Shown: positions 1 through 7,536 of the stretch, in pieces
Layout: each line of letters opens with the position of its first letter
How positions within the stretch are numbered: the stretch's first letter is position 1
Assembly: GCF_004801305.1 (NCBI RefSeq)
Contig: NZ_SSOD01000010.1
Coordinates: 62,001-126,000 of the forward strand
Direction of reading: 5' to 3'
DNA length: 64,000 nucleotides
DNA from: Pseudothauera rhizosphaerae
Lineage (GTDB): Bacteria; Pseudomonadota; Gammaproteobacteria; Burkholderiales; Rhodocyclaceae
Made by a program: the position numbers and the translations under genes
Notes under the pieces: model-generated
The model's database searches: none
Told to the model about the DNA's origin: nothing
Seen by the model: the letters and a program-made list of their open reading frames with translations, nothing else

Positions 1-756
1 GCGCACGGCGGCGAATTCCGCGCTGGAGCGCACGTCGTGCTCGTAGCGCGGCGCCGGCAGGTCGATGTCCACCACCGCCTTCAGGCGCCCCGGCCGGGCG
101 CTGATGACGGCCACGCGCTGGGACAGGAAGACCGCCTCGTCCAGGCTGTGGGTGACGAAGACGATGGTCTTGCCGGTGCGCTCCCAGATGCGCAGCAGTT
201 CGCCCTGCAGTATCTCGCGCGTCTGCGCGTCGAGTGCGGCGAAGGGTTCGTCCATCAGCAGCACCTCGGGATCGTAGGCCAGCGCGCGGGCGATCGCCAC
301 GCGCTGCTTCATGCCGCCCGAGAGCTGGGCCGGATAGCGGTCCTCGAAACCCCGCAGGCCCACCGCGGCGATGTGGCGGCGGGCGACGTCCTCCCGCTCG
401 GCGGCGGCGACGTGCTTGATTTCCAGGCCGAAGGCGACGTTGTCCAGCACGGTCCGCCACGGGAACAGGGCGTAATCCTGGAACACCACGCCGCGGTCCA
501 GCCCCGGGCCGTCCACCTTGCGGCCATGCACGACGACGTCGCCCTCGGCTTCGGCCAGGCCGGCGATGACGTGCAGCAGCGTGGACTTGCCGCAGCCGCT
601 CGGCCCCAGGATGGACAGGAACTCGCCCCTGGCGACCTTCAGGTCGATGCCGTCGAGCGCGAGCAGGGGTTCCGAGCCGGCATGGGGACGGTAACGCTTG
701 CTGAGCGCGGAAATGGCAATCGAATACTCGTTTGCGCCTTCGGCGGGATGGTTCAT
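1..756 (-). CDS. ABC transporter ATP-binding protein, SsuB/TauB/NrtD type (3' end cut off)
   Basis: The frame read leftwards from ATG 756 is open to the window edge (252 codons), so the C-terminus is missing. It has a Walker A (GPSGCGKST, about residues 53-61), Q-loop (VVFQDYALFPWR), ABC signature (LSGGMKQR), Walker B (VLLMDEPFAALD) and the switch histidine in FVTHSLDEAVFL. This is the ATPase class of nitrate/sulfonate/taurine importers, which powers uptake at the inner membrane. The sequence does not show the substrate. The neighbouring SfnR/SfnB-like genes make organosulfur uptake the best guess. The permease and binding protein are presumably past the left edge. A sigma-54 promoter and enhancer-like palindromes lie directly upstream. 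An AAGGA sits close before the ATG. Confidence 0.93.
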   Translation of the reverse strand, partial: MNHPAEGANEYSIAISALSKRYRPHAGSEPLLALDGIDLKVARGEFLSILGPSGCGKSTLLHVIAGLAEAEGDVVVHGRKVDGPGLDRGVVFQDYALFPWRTVLDNVAFGLEIKHVAAAEREDVARRHIAAVGLRGFEDRYPAQLSGGMKQRVAIARALAYDPEVLLMDEPFAALDAQTREILQGELLRIWERTGKTIVFVTHSLDEAVFLSQRVAVISARPGRLKAVVDIDLPAPRYEHDVRSSAEFAAVR

Positions 757-764
757 ATCCTTGA

Positions 765-777
765 TTTGATTATCAAA
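765..777. promoter_or_regulatory. Short perfect palindrome upstream of ABC ATPase gene
   Basis: TTTGAT-T-ATCAAA is a perfect 6-1-6 inverted repeat in an AT-rich patch just before the ATPase start codon. It lies downstream of the predicted sigma-54 transcription start, so it would be in the leader. It could be a repressor site or only part of an AT-rich leader. Confidence 0.3.
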
Positions 778-817
778 ATAAATGAAATAGGGGTTCGCGC
801 ACAGATTCCGTCAATAG

Positions 818-833
818 AGCAGAAGCCGTGCCA
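818..833 (-). promoter_or_regulatory. Sigma-54 (-24/-12) promoter for the ABC transporter operon
   Basis: On the minus strand the sequence TGGCACGGCTTCTGCT has GG and GC separated by exactly 10 nt. It matches the sigma-54 consensus TGGCACG-N4-TTGCW at every defined position except one (C for the first T of TTGC). The predicted start site is near 807, about 50 nt before the ATPase start codon. The gene immediately upstream encodes a sigma-54 activator, which supports the assignment. Confidence 0.8.
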
Positions 834-893
834 GGGGCGATGTGCCGGCGAATAGGCCGAACGGCATAGTCCGGCCACCTTTCGCTGTTGGTG

Positions 894-932
894 CAGCAGC
901 ACGCTGCTGGTCGACTGCTGCCTGAGCAGCAG
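894..932. promoter_or_regulatory. Tandem inverted repeats, likely enhancer (UAS) for a sigma-54 activator
   Basis: There are two related palindromes. CAGCAGC-AC-GCTGCTG lies at 894-909 and CTGCTGC-CTGA-GCAGCAG at 915-932. Their centres are 22 bp apart, about two helical turns, and lie about 95 and 117 bp upstream of the predicted sigma-54 start site. That spacing is typical of paired activator sites. They also lie just after the stop codon of the activator gene, so a role as its terminator cannot be excluded, but no T-run follows either arm. Confidence 0.55.
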
Positions 933-934
933 CC

Positions 935-2032
935 CTACTTCAGCGCGGCGATCGCACCCATGCGGATCAGCCGCGCGCGCATCACGTTGCGGCTGATGCC
1001 CAGCAGACGGGCGGCCTGCACCTGGTTGCGTTCGCTGTACTCGAAGGCGGCGCGGACGATCACGTCTTCCAGGTGCTCGTACAGTCCTTCGCGGTTCTGC
1101 TCGAAGTAGGCCGCCAGCGCGGCTTCCAGGCGGGCGCGCGGATCGCCGGCGGCGGCCTCGCCACCGCGCGGCGCGCCCTGCAGCGCGGACAGGTGCAGGT
1201 CCTCGGGGCGGATCGTGCCGTCGCGGCAGATCAGCAGGGCGTGGTGGATGACGTTTTCCAGCTCGCGGATGTTGCCCGGCCAGGAATGGGCGAGCAGCTT
1301 GGCTTCGGCCTCCGCGTTCAGGGCTATGGCGCCGTAGCCCAGGCGCTGGCGGTATTCGGCGGCGAAGTAGCGCGCCAGCGGCAGGATGTCGCCGGGGCGC
1401 CCGCGCAGGGCCGGCAGGTCCAGGGAGACCACGTGCAGGCGGTAATAGAGGTCCTCGCGGAAATGCCCGGCCGCCACAGCTTCTTCCAGGCGCACGTTGG
1501 TGGCGGCGATGACCCGCACGTCGATGGGCACCGTGCGCCGCGAGCCCAGGCGCACCACTTCGCGCTCCTGCAGCACGCGCAGCAGCTTCACCTGGATGGA
1601 CAGCGGCAGGTCGCCGATCTCGTCCAGGAACAGGGTGCCGCCGCTGGCCGCCTCGAACCAGCCGGCCTTGGCGGTGAAGGCGCCGCTGAAGGCCCCCTTC
1701 TCGTGGCCGAACAGCTCGCTCTCCACCAGGGTTTCCGGGAAGGCGCCGCAGTTGACGGCGATGAAGGGGCCTCCGGCGCGGTGGCTCAAGGCGTGGACGT
1801 GGCGCGCCACCAGTTCCTTACCCGTGCCGGTCTCGCCCATGACCAGCACACTGGCCTCGCTGGGCGCGATCAGGCGGATGCGGGCGAGCAGCTCCATCGA
1901 GCGCGGGTCCTCGAAGACCTGCGCCGTGGCGCGGATGGAGGTCGCCAGCGCCTGCGGGTTGGGCAGCGTCCACAGGCGCCCGTCCTGCAGCGCGGGGACG
2001 GTCGCCGGGCGGGAGGCGTCGGAGCCGGGCAT
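935..2032 (-). CDS. sfnR: SfnR-like sigma-54-dependent transcriptional activator
   Basis: This 365-residue enhancer-binding protein has only about 40 residues before its AAA+ domain, so it lacks a receiver or PAS sensor, as in SfnR of pseudomonads. It shows Walker A GETGTGKE (66-73), Walker [14 protein letters not shown] (131-143) and a C-terminal Fis-type helix-turn-helix ([20 protein letters not shown]). The sigma-54 contact loop reads GAFSGA (113-118) instead of GAFTGA. The ATG at 2032 was chosen because the open frame further upstream only overlaps the preceding gene. It starts 8 nt after the SfnB-like stop. In Pseudomonas, SfnR activates sulfone/sulfonate use under sulfate limitation. 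The same role here is inferred from homology and from the sigma-54 promoter next door. Confidence 0.85.
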   Translation of the reverse strand: MPGSDASRPATVPALQDGRLWTLPNPQALATSIRATAQVFEDPRSMELLARIRLIAPSEASVLVMGETGTGKELVARHVHALSHRAGGPFIAVNCGAFPETLVESELFGHEKGAFSGAFTAKAGWFEAASGGTLFLDEIGDLPLSIQVKLLRVLQEREVVRLGSRRTVPIDVRVIAATNVRLEEAVAAGHFREDLYYRLHVVSLDLPALRGRPGDILPLARYFAAEYRQRLGYGAIALNAEAEAKLLAHSWPGNIRELENVIHHALLICRDGTIRPEDLHLSALQGAPRGGEAAAGDPRARLEAALAAYFEQNREGLYEHLEDVIVRAAFEYSERNQVQAARLLGISRNVMRARLIRMGAIAALK

Positions 2033-2040
2033 GGCGGCGC

Positions 2041-3261
2041 TCACGAGTAGAAGCTCGGCTCGGGATAGTGCCCGGCCAGCGCCCATTCGCCCAGTTCGCG
2101 GATCTTGTAGTCGAGGGGATCGTGCAGCGAATGGGTGCGCAGGTTGCGCCAGTAGCGGTCCAGCGCCAGGGCGGAATGGGTGGCGCGCGCCCCGGCCACC
2201 TCGAACATGCGCGTGCAGATGTCCAGCCCGCCGCGGCCGGCGACGGTCTTGGAGGCGGCAATGGCCAGGGCCAGGTCGCCGCGCTCCTCGTGGGTCAAGG
2301 CCTCGCCCCTGCCCCAGGCGGCGTCCAGCCCGTCGGCGGCGCGCTCGAACAGGGCGCGGGCGCTTTCCAGCGTGAGCCAGAATTCGCCGTAGTGCTGCAG
2401 CACGTAGGGGTCGCGCTCGACGCGCTCGACCCCGGCGCGGAACCAGGGATGCGCCTCGGTCAGCGTGTAGCGCCGCGCCTCCTCGAAGGCCCCTTCGGCG
2501 ATGCCCAGGTAGATGGCGTTCAGGCACAACTGGCCGATCAGCGAGCGCAGGCAGGCGAAGGGCGTGGACAGCGGCCCCGGGTCGGCGAGGATCTCGTCGT
2601 CCTCCACGCGCACCTTCTCGAAGGCCACGCTGCCGCTGTCGGTCTGGCGCTGGCCGATGTTGTCCCAGTCCTGCAGCGTCTTCACCCCGCTCCTCTGGGT
2701 GGGCAGCGCGGCGACTACGACGGTGGCCGTATTGCGGCGGCGCGCGGAGACGATGAGCATCTCCGAGTCGAGGGCGCCGGAGCAGAAGCTCTTGATGCCG
2801 GAGAACTCGTGCCAGCCGTCCCGGGGCGTGGCCACCAGGCGCTCGTCGAGGGGATTGAGGGCGTTGCCCCAGAACCAGTTGCGCTGCGCCGTGTGTTCGA
2901 ACCAGGGTTCCCACTGGGCGGGGCGGGAGAACAGGCGCACGGTGGCCAGCATCAGGTGCTGGAAGGCGAACAGGTGGGCGATGGAGCTGTCCGCCCGCGC
3001 CAGCACGCGCACCGCCTCCAGCGTCTCGCGCCAGGACGCGCCATGGCCGCCGTAGGCGCGCGGGATGCTCATCCGCAGCAGGCCGCTGTCGCGCAGGGCG
3101 TCGCGCTCGGCCTTGGGCGTGCCGCCCAGGCGGTCGCGTTCGACCGCGTTCTCGGCGAAGCGCAGCGCCAGCGCGCGGGCGGTGGACAGGGCATCGAAGG
3201 ACGTGCCGCCGGCCTCGCCGGCGGGGAGCTCGGGTTCTCGCGGCAGCGTCCGGATGCTCAA
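2041..3261 (-). CDS. sfnB: SfnB-like flavin-dependent sulfur-acquisition oxidoreductase (acyl-CoA dehydrogenase fold)
   Basis: The protein has 406 residues and the acyl-CoA dehydrogenase/DszC monooxygenase fold: helical N-terminal part (about 20-130), central beta domain (about 140-240, with [20 protein letters not shown]) and C-terminal helical bundle. It resembles SfnB and dibenzothiophene-desulfurisation monooxygenases more than true acyl-CoA dehydrogenases. Pairing with an SfnR-like activator supports a role in oxidising an organosulfur compound with reduced flavin. The start is TTG 3261, preceded by GGGGAGGAG at good spacing. It lies 27 nt after the OsmC stop, so it may also be read from the acs promoter. 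The exact substrate is unknown. Confidence 0.82.
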   Translation of the reverse strand: MSIRTLPREPELPAGEAGGTSFDALSTARALALRFAENAVERDRLGGTPKAERDALRDSGLLRMSIPRAYGGHGASWRETLEAVRVLARADSSIAHLFAFQHLMLATVRLFSRPAQWEPWFEHTAQRNWFWGNALNPLDERLVATPRDGWHEFSGIKSFCSGALDSEMLIVSARRRNTATVVVAALPTQRSGVKTLQDWDNIGQRQTDSGSVAFEKVRVEDDEILADPGPLSTPFACLRSLIGQLCLNAIYLGIAEGAFEEARRYTLTEAHPWFRAGVERVERDPYVLQHYGEFWLTLESARALFERAADGLDAAWGRGEALTHEERGDLALAIAASKTVAGRGGLDICTRMFEVAGARATHSALALDRYWRNLRTHSLHDPLDYKIRELGEWALAGHYPEPSFYS

Positions 3262-3288
3262 CGGCGGCTCCTCCCCTTGCGTCCGGCC

Positions 3289-3801
3289 TCAGCCGCCGGC
3301 GTTAACCTGCAGGCTCAGCCGCGGCGGCGTGGACAGGGTCTGGAAGACCACGCAGTAGCGTTCGGTGAGCTTCACCAACTGGTCGATGCGCTCCTGGGTT
3401 TCGGCCGTCTGCAGCTCGAAGCGCAGGCGGATCTCGCGGAAACCCACCGGCGCCTCCTTGCCCACCCCCAGCGTGCCGCGGAAATCCAGGTCGCCCTCGG
3501 CCGACACCCTGCCGCCGGCCAGTTCGAAGCCGATGGCGGTGGCCACCGCCTTCAGCGTCACGCCGGCGCAGGCCACCAGGGCGTCCAGCAGCATGTTGCC
3601 GGAGCAGGCGAAGGCGCCCGTGCCGCCGGTGGCCGGGTGCAGGCCGGCCTCCACCAGCGCGCGCCCGGTGTCCACGCGGCACACCACGTCGGCGGCATCC
3701 AGTTCGCCGGCCGCCCTCAGGGTGATCAGCGCGGCCTGCGGCTCGGTCTTGTACTTGTCCTTCAGGGGCGCCTGCAACTGGCGCAATTCATCGGCGTTCA
3801 T
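3289..3801 (-). CDS. OsmC family protein
   Basis: This 170-residue protein has the OsmC/Ohr architecture, with the conserved cysteine region [15 protein letters not shown] after an N-terminal beta part and a second cysteine in [11 protein letters not shown]. OsmC-type proteins reduce organic hydroperoxides with two cysteines, although many paralogues are uncharacterised. ATG 3801 has a strong GGGAGA ribosome site. It overlaps the acs stop as ATGA, so the two are translationally coupled. Linkage to acetyl-CoA synthetase suggests a housekeeping or stress role rather than dedicated peroxide defence. The true substrate cannot be read from the sequence. Confidence 0.85.
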   Translation of the reverse strand: MNADELRQLQAPLKDKYKTEPQAALITLRAAGELDAADVVCRVDTGRALVEAGLHPATGGTGAFACSGNMLLDALVACAGVTLKAVATAIGFELAGGRVSAEGDLDFRGTLGVGKEAPVGFREIRLRFELQTAETQERIDQLVKLTERYCVVFQTLSTPPRLSLQVNAGG

Positions 3802-5768
3802 GGAGTCTCCCTTGCATTGCTGCCGGCCAGTTCCTGCCGCCGGCGATGGACGATGTCGTCCACCACCCCCGGTTCGGCCACCGTGGAGGTGTCGCCGAAA
3901 TCCTGGAAGTCGTTGGCCGCCACCTTGGTCAGGATGCGGCGCAGAATCTTGCCGGCGCGGTTCTTGGGCAGGGCCGGCGCCCACTGGACGATGTCCGGGC
4001 TGGCGATGGGGCCGATGCGCTCGCGCACCCAGGCGACGATCTCGCGCCGCAGTTCGTCCGACTCGGCGAAGCCTTCCTTCAGCGTGACGTAGGCGAACAC
4101 GCCGTGCCCCTTCACCTCGTGGGGATAGCCCACTACGGCCGATTCCGCCACCGCCGGGTGCGACGAGATCGCGCTTTCCAGTTCCACCGTGCCCAGACGG
4201 TGGCCCGAGACGTTGATGACGTCGTCCACGCGGCCGCTGATGCGGTAGTAGCCGTCCCCGTCGCGCCTGACTCCGTCGCCAGTGAAGAAGTAGCCGGGAT
4301 AGGGGGCGAAATAGGTGCGCACGAAGCGCTCGTGGTCGTGCAGGATGGTGCGCGCCTGGCCCGGCCAGGAGCCGGCGAAGCACATGTTGCCCTCGCCCGG
4401 ACCGTCCAGCACCTGGCCCTGGGCGTCGACCACGGCCGGGCGGATGCCGAAGTACGGCTTGGCCGCCATGCCGGGCTTGTTGGGGATCGCGCCGGGGATG
4501 GGCACCAGCAGCACGGCGCCGGTCTCGGTCTGCCAGTAGGTGTCCACGATGGGGCAGCGCCCGCCGCCGATCACCGCGTGGTACCAGCGCCAGGCTTCCG
4601 GGTTGATGGGTTCGCCCACCGAGCCCAGCACGCGCAGCGAGGACAGATCGTGTTTGGCCACCGGCCCTTCGCCTTCGCGCATCAGCGCGCGCAGCGCGGT
4701 GGGCGCGGTGTAGAAGATGCTGACCCGGTGGCGCTCGATGATGGACCACCAGCGCGACGAGTCCGGCCAGGTGGGCACGCCCTCGAACAGCACGCTGGTG
4801 GCCCCGTTGAGCAGCGGGCCGTAGATCTTGTAGGTATGCGCGGTGACCCAGCCCACGTCGGCGGTGCACCAGAACACGTCGCCCTCGTGCCAGTCGAAGA
4901 TGATCCGCCACGAGGTGCCGGCATGCACCAGATAGCCGCCGGTGGTGTGTACCAGGCCCTTGGGCTTGCCGGTGGAGCCCGAGGTGTAGAGGATGAAGAG
5001 CGGGTCCTCGGCGCCCACCTCCACCGGCTCGCACCACGGCTCGGCGGCGGCCACGGCCTCGTCGTACCACAGGTCGCGCCCGGGCGAGAACGGCACCTCG
5101 GCGCCCGTGCGGCGCACCACCACCACGTGGCGGATGCTGGGCTGGGTGGCCACGGCCCGGTCGGCGTTGTGCTTGAGGGGCACCACGCGGCCGCCGCGCA
5201 GCCCCTCGTCGGCGGTGATCAGCACCTTGGCGCCGGCGTCCGCGATGCGGTTTTCCAGCGACTCCGAGGAAAAGCCGGAGAACACCACGGAATGGACGGC
5301 GCCGATGCGCACGCAGGCCATCATGGCGACGAAGACCTCCGGGATCACCGGCAGGTAGATGGTCACCACGTCGCCCTTGCCCACGCCCAGGCCCTTCAGC
5401 ACGTTGGCGAGGCGATTGACCCTGTCGGCCAGTTCGCCCCAGCTCACCGTGCGCGACTCGCCGGCGCGGTCCCCTTCCCACAGGATGGCCGGCTGCGCGG
5501 CCTTGGCCGGCAGGTGGCGGTCCACGCAATTGACCGAGGCGTTCAGCGTGCCGTCGGCGAACCACCTGATGCGCAGATCGTCCGGGTCGAAGCGGGTGTC
5601 GCTCACCTGCGTGAACGGCTGCAGCCAGTCGATGAAGGCGGCCTGCCCGCGCCAGAAGGCGTCGGGATCGTCGATGGAACTGCGGTACAGCCGCTCGTAG
5701 GCGGCCGCGTCCACATGGGCCCTGGCGGCGAAGCCGGGCGGAACCGGATATATTTCGGGAGCGTTCAT
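3798..5768 (-). CDS. acs: Acetyl-CoA synthetase (AMP-forming)
   Basis: This 656-residue adenylate-forming ligase has the usual length of Acs. Core motifs are YTSGSTGKPKG (261-271), DTYWQTETGA (409-418) with the tryptophan that limits the acyl pocket to acetate, and PKNRAGKILRR near the C-terminus. The lysine in the last motif is the site acetylated by Pat-type enzymes in the family. It converts acetate, ATP and CoA to acetyl-CoA. ATG 5768 was chosen because the longer frame upstream has no ribosome site and runs into the divergent promoter region. The stop overlaps the OsmC start by 4 nt. A propionate-type paralogue (prpE) lies at 33.6 kb. Confidence 0.95.
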   Translation of the reverse strand: MNAPEIYPVPPGFAARAHVDAAAYERLYRSSIDDPDAFWRGQAAFIDWLQPFTQVSDTRFDPDDLRIRWFADGTLNASVNCVDRHLPAKAAQPAILWEGDRAGESRTVSWGELADRVNRLANVLKGLGVGKGDVVTIYLPVIPEVFVAMMACVRIGAVHSVVFSGFSSESLENRIADAGAKVLITADEGLRGGRVVPLKHNADRAVATQPSIRHVVVVRRTGAEVPFSPGRDLWYDEAVAAAEPWCEPVEVGAEDPLFILYTSGSTGKPKGLVHTTGGYLVHAGTSWRIIFDWHEGDVFWCTADVGWVTAHTYKIYGPLLNGATSVLFEGVPTWPDSSRWWSIIERHRVSIFYTAPTALRALMREGEGPVAKHDLSSLRVLGSVGEPINPEAWRWYHAVIGGGRCPIVDTYWQTETGAVLLVPIPGAIPNKPGMAAKPYFGIRPAVVDAQGQVLDGPGEGNMCFAGSWPGQARTILHDHERFVRTYFAPYPGYFFTGDGVRRDGDGYYRISGRVDDVINVSGHRLGTVELESAISSHPAVAESAVVGYPHEVKGHGVFAYVTLKEGFAESDELRREIVAWVRERIGPIASPDIVQWAPALPKNRAGKILRRILTKVAANDFQDFGDTSTVAEPGVVDDIVHRRRQELAGSNARETP

Positions 5769-5941
5769 CTTTCGTCGCGGGGTCGGCCTGATGGGGCCCG
5801 TCGGGTCGGGCGGCCGAAAACAGCGCAGCATTGTGCGAGGCCCCGCGGGACGCGCCAACGAATCAATCCTGCGAAGGATATATGCCGGCCTGCGCATGCC
5901 CCGTCCCGGCGCCGGTCACCGGCTTGCCATGACGCCGGGTG

Positions 5942-5947
5942 TATAAT
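5942..5947 (+). promoter_or_regulatory. Perfect -10 hexamer (TATAAT) before the DEAD-box helicase gene
   Basis: A consensus TATAAT lies 54 nt before the helicase start codon, in the 233-nt region between divergent acs and the helicase. No good -35 element sits 16-18 nt upstream: TTGCCA at 5924 is only 12 nt away. The -35 part is therefore weak or activator-dependent. The rest of this divergent region shows only a small ATCCT/AGGAT inverted repeat at 5866-5879. Confidence 0.5.
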
Positions 5948-6001
5948 GCCGCCTTTCCAACGCGTCCGGCCCCGACGGGCCCCGGAACCAGAAAGGCGCC
6001 C

Positions 6002-7453
6002 ATGAGCTTCGCCGACCTCGGCCTCATCCCCGAACTGCTGAACGCCGTAGCCGACGCCGGCTACACCGAACCCACCCCCATCCAGCGCCAGGCCATCCCC
6101 ATCGTCATCGCCGGACACGACGTCATGGGCGGTGCGCAGACCGGCACCGGCAAGACCGCCGGCTTCACGCTGCCACTCCTGCAACGCCTGGCTCGCCACG
6201 CCAACACCAGCACCTCGCCGGCGCGCCACCAGACCCGCGCGCTGATCCTCGCCCCCACCCGCGAGCTGGCGATGCAGGTGTACGAATCGGTCAAGACCTA
6301 TTCCAGGCACCTGCCCCTGCGCGCCACCTGCATCTATGGTGGGGTGGACATGAACGCGCAGATCCAGGAACTGCGCCGCGGCATCGAGATCGTCATTGCC
6401 ACGCCGGGGCGGTTGCTGGACCACGTGCAGCAGAAGACCATCAACCTGACCCAGGTCGAAATGCTGGTGCTGGACGAAGCCGACCGCATGCTGGACATGG
6501 GCTTCATCCCCGACATCCGCCGCATCCTTTCTCTGCTGCCGGCCAACCGCCAGAGCCTGCTGTTCTCCGCCACCTTCTCGGAGGAGATCAAGAAACTCGC
6601 CGACCAGATGCTGAAGAACCCGCAGATGGTCGAAGTGGCCCGCCGCAACATGGTGTCCGAGACCATCACCCACGTGGTGCACCCGGTCTCGTCCGGCATG
6701 AAGCGCAACCTGCTCGCCCACCTGCTGCGCCACCAGCCCGACACCCAGGCGCTGGTGTTCGTGGACACCAAGCTGGTGTGCGGCCGCCTCGCCCACTTCC
6801 TGGAGCGCCACGGCATCTCCGCCGATTCCATCCACGGCGACAAGAGCCAGCAGCAGCGCACCGAGACCCTGGAAGCCTTCAAGGCCGGCAAGCTGCGCGT
6901 GCTGGTGGCCACCGACGTGGCCGCGCGCGGGCTGGACATCGACGAACTGCCCTACGTGATCAACTTCGAACTGCCCCACACCGCCGAGGACTACGTGCAC
7001 CGCATCGGCCGCACCGGCCGCGCCGGCCACAAGGGCAACGCGGTGTCGCTGGTGTGCGCCGAGGAAAAGCACTGGCTGTCCGAGATCGAGAAGCTGATCA
7101 AGTTGCAGATTCCCCAGGAAGTGGTGCCGGGCTTCGAACCGGAGCCGGAATTCTTCGAAGCCGGCAAGGGCGGCCGCGGCCGCCGCAGTGCGGCCGACAG
7201 GACCGACAGGGTCGAGAAGACCGAGGGCGCACGCGAGCGCGCCCCGCGTGCAACCCAGCCCGCGGCCGGCGGCAAGCGTCCGCCCCGCCCCACCATCGCA
7301 CCGGACGGCTTCGATTTCAGCAAACCCTATGAGCCGGCCACGCCTGTACCGGTCGTGGACACCACAACCAGCATCGCCGCCAGGCCGGACGAACCGCCGC
7401 GCCGCGGGCAGCGTCCGGTGGCCTTCCTGCTCGGCGGCCTGGGACGGAAATAG
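6002..7453 (+). CDS. rhlE: DEAD-box ATP-dependent RNA helicase, RhlE type
   Basis: The protein has 483 residues with all core motifs in order: Q motif (PTPIQRQAI, about 25-32), Walker A AQTGTGKT (45-52), PTRELAMQV, DEAD box VLDEADRMLDMGF, SATF, a helicase C domain and HRIGRTGRAG. After about residue 385 comes a basic, proline-rich low-complexity tail, as in RhlE proteins. It would unwind RNA duplexes in ribosome assembly or mRNA turnover. ATG 6002 has AGAAAGG upstream. A leftward-reading acs gene is divergent. RhlE fits best, but related DEAD families cannot be excluded. Confidence 0.92.
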   Translation: MSFADLGLIPELLNAVADAGYTEPTPIQRQAIPIVIAGHDVMGGAQTGTGKTAGFTLPLLQRLARHANTSTSPARHQTRALILAPTRELAMQVYESVKTYSRHLPLRATCIYGGVDMNAQIQELRRGIEIVIATPGRLLDHVQQKTINLTQVEMLVLDEADRMLDMGFIPDIRRILSLLPANRQSLLFSATFSEEIKKLADQMLKNPQMVEVARRNMVSETITHVVHPVSSGMKRNLLAHLLRHQPDTQALVFVDTKLVCGRLAHFLERHGISADSIHGDKSQQQRTETLEAFKAGKLRVLVATDVAARGLDIDELPYVINFELPHTAEDYVHRIGRTGRAGHKGNAVSLVCAEEKHWLSEIEKLIKLQIPQEVVPGFEPEPEFFEAGKGGRGRRSAADRTDRVEKTEGARERAPRATQPAAGGKRPPRPTIAPDGFDFSKPYEPATPVPVVDTTTSIAARPDEPPRRGQRPVAFLLGGLGRK

Positions 7454-7536
7454 GGGCCTTCTGCCCGGCTTATTCCGGTCTGGCGGCGGGATGGCTTCAA
7501 GTATCGTGGACCTCAGCCGTTAAGAGGTCCGAACGC

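Noticed and set aside
935-2914. N-terminal extension of the SfnR-like activator to 659 residues
   Set aside because: The extra part is the SfnB-like gene read in the wrong frame. The family start at 2032 fits.
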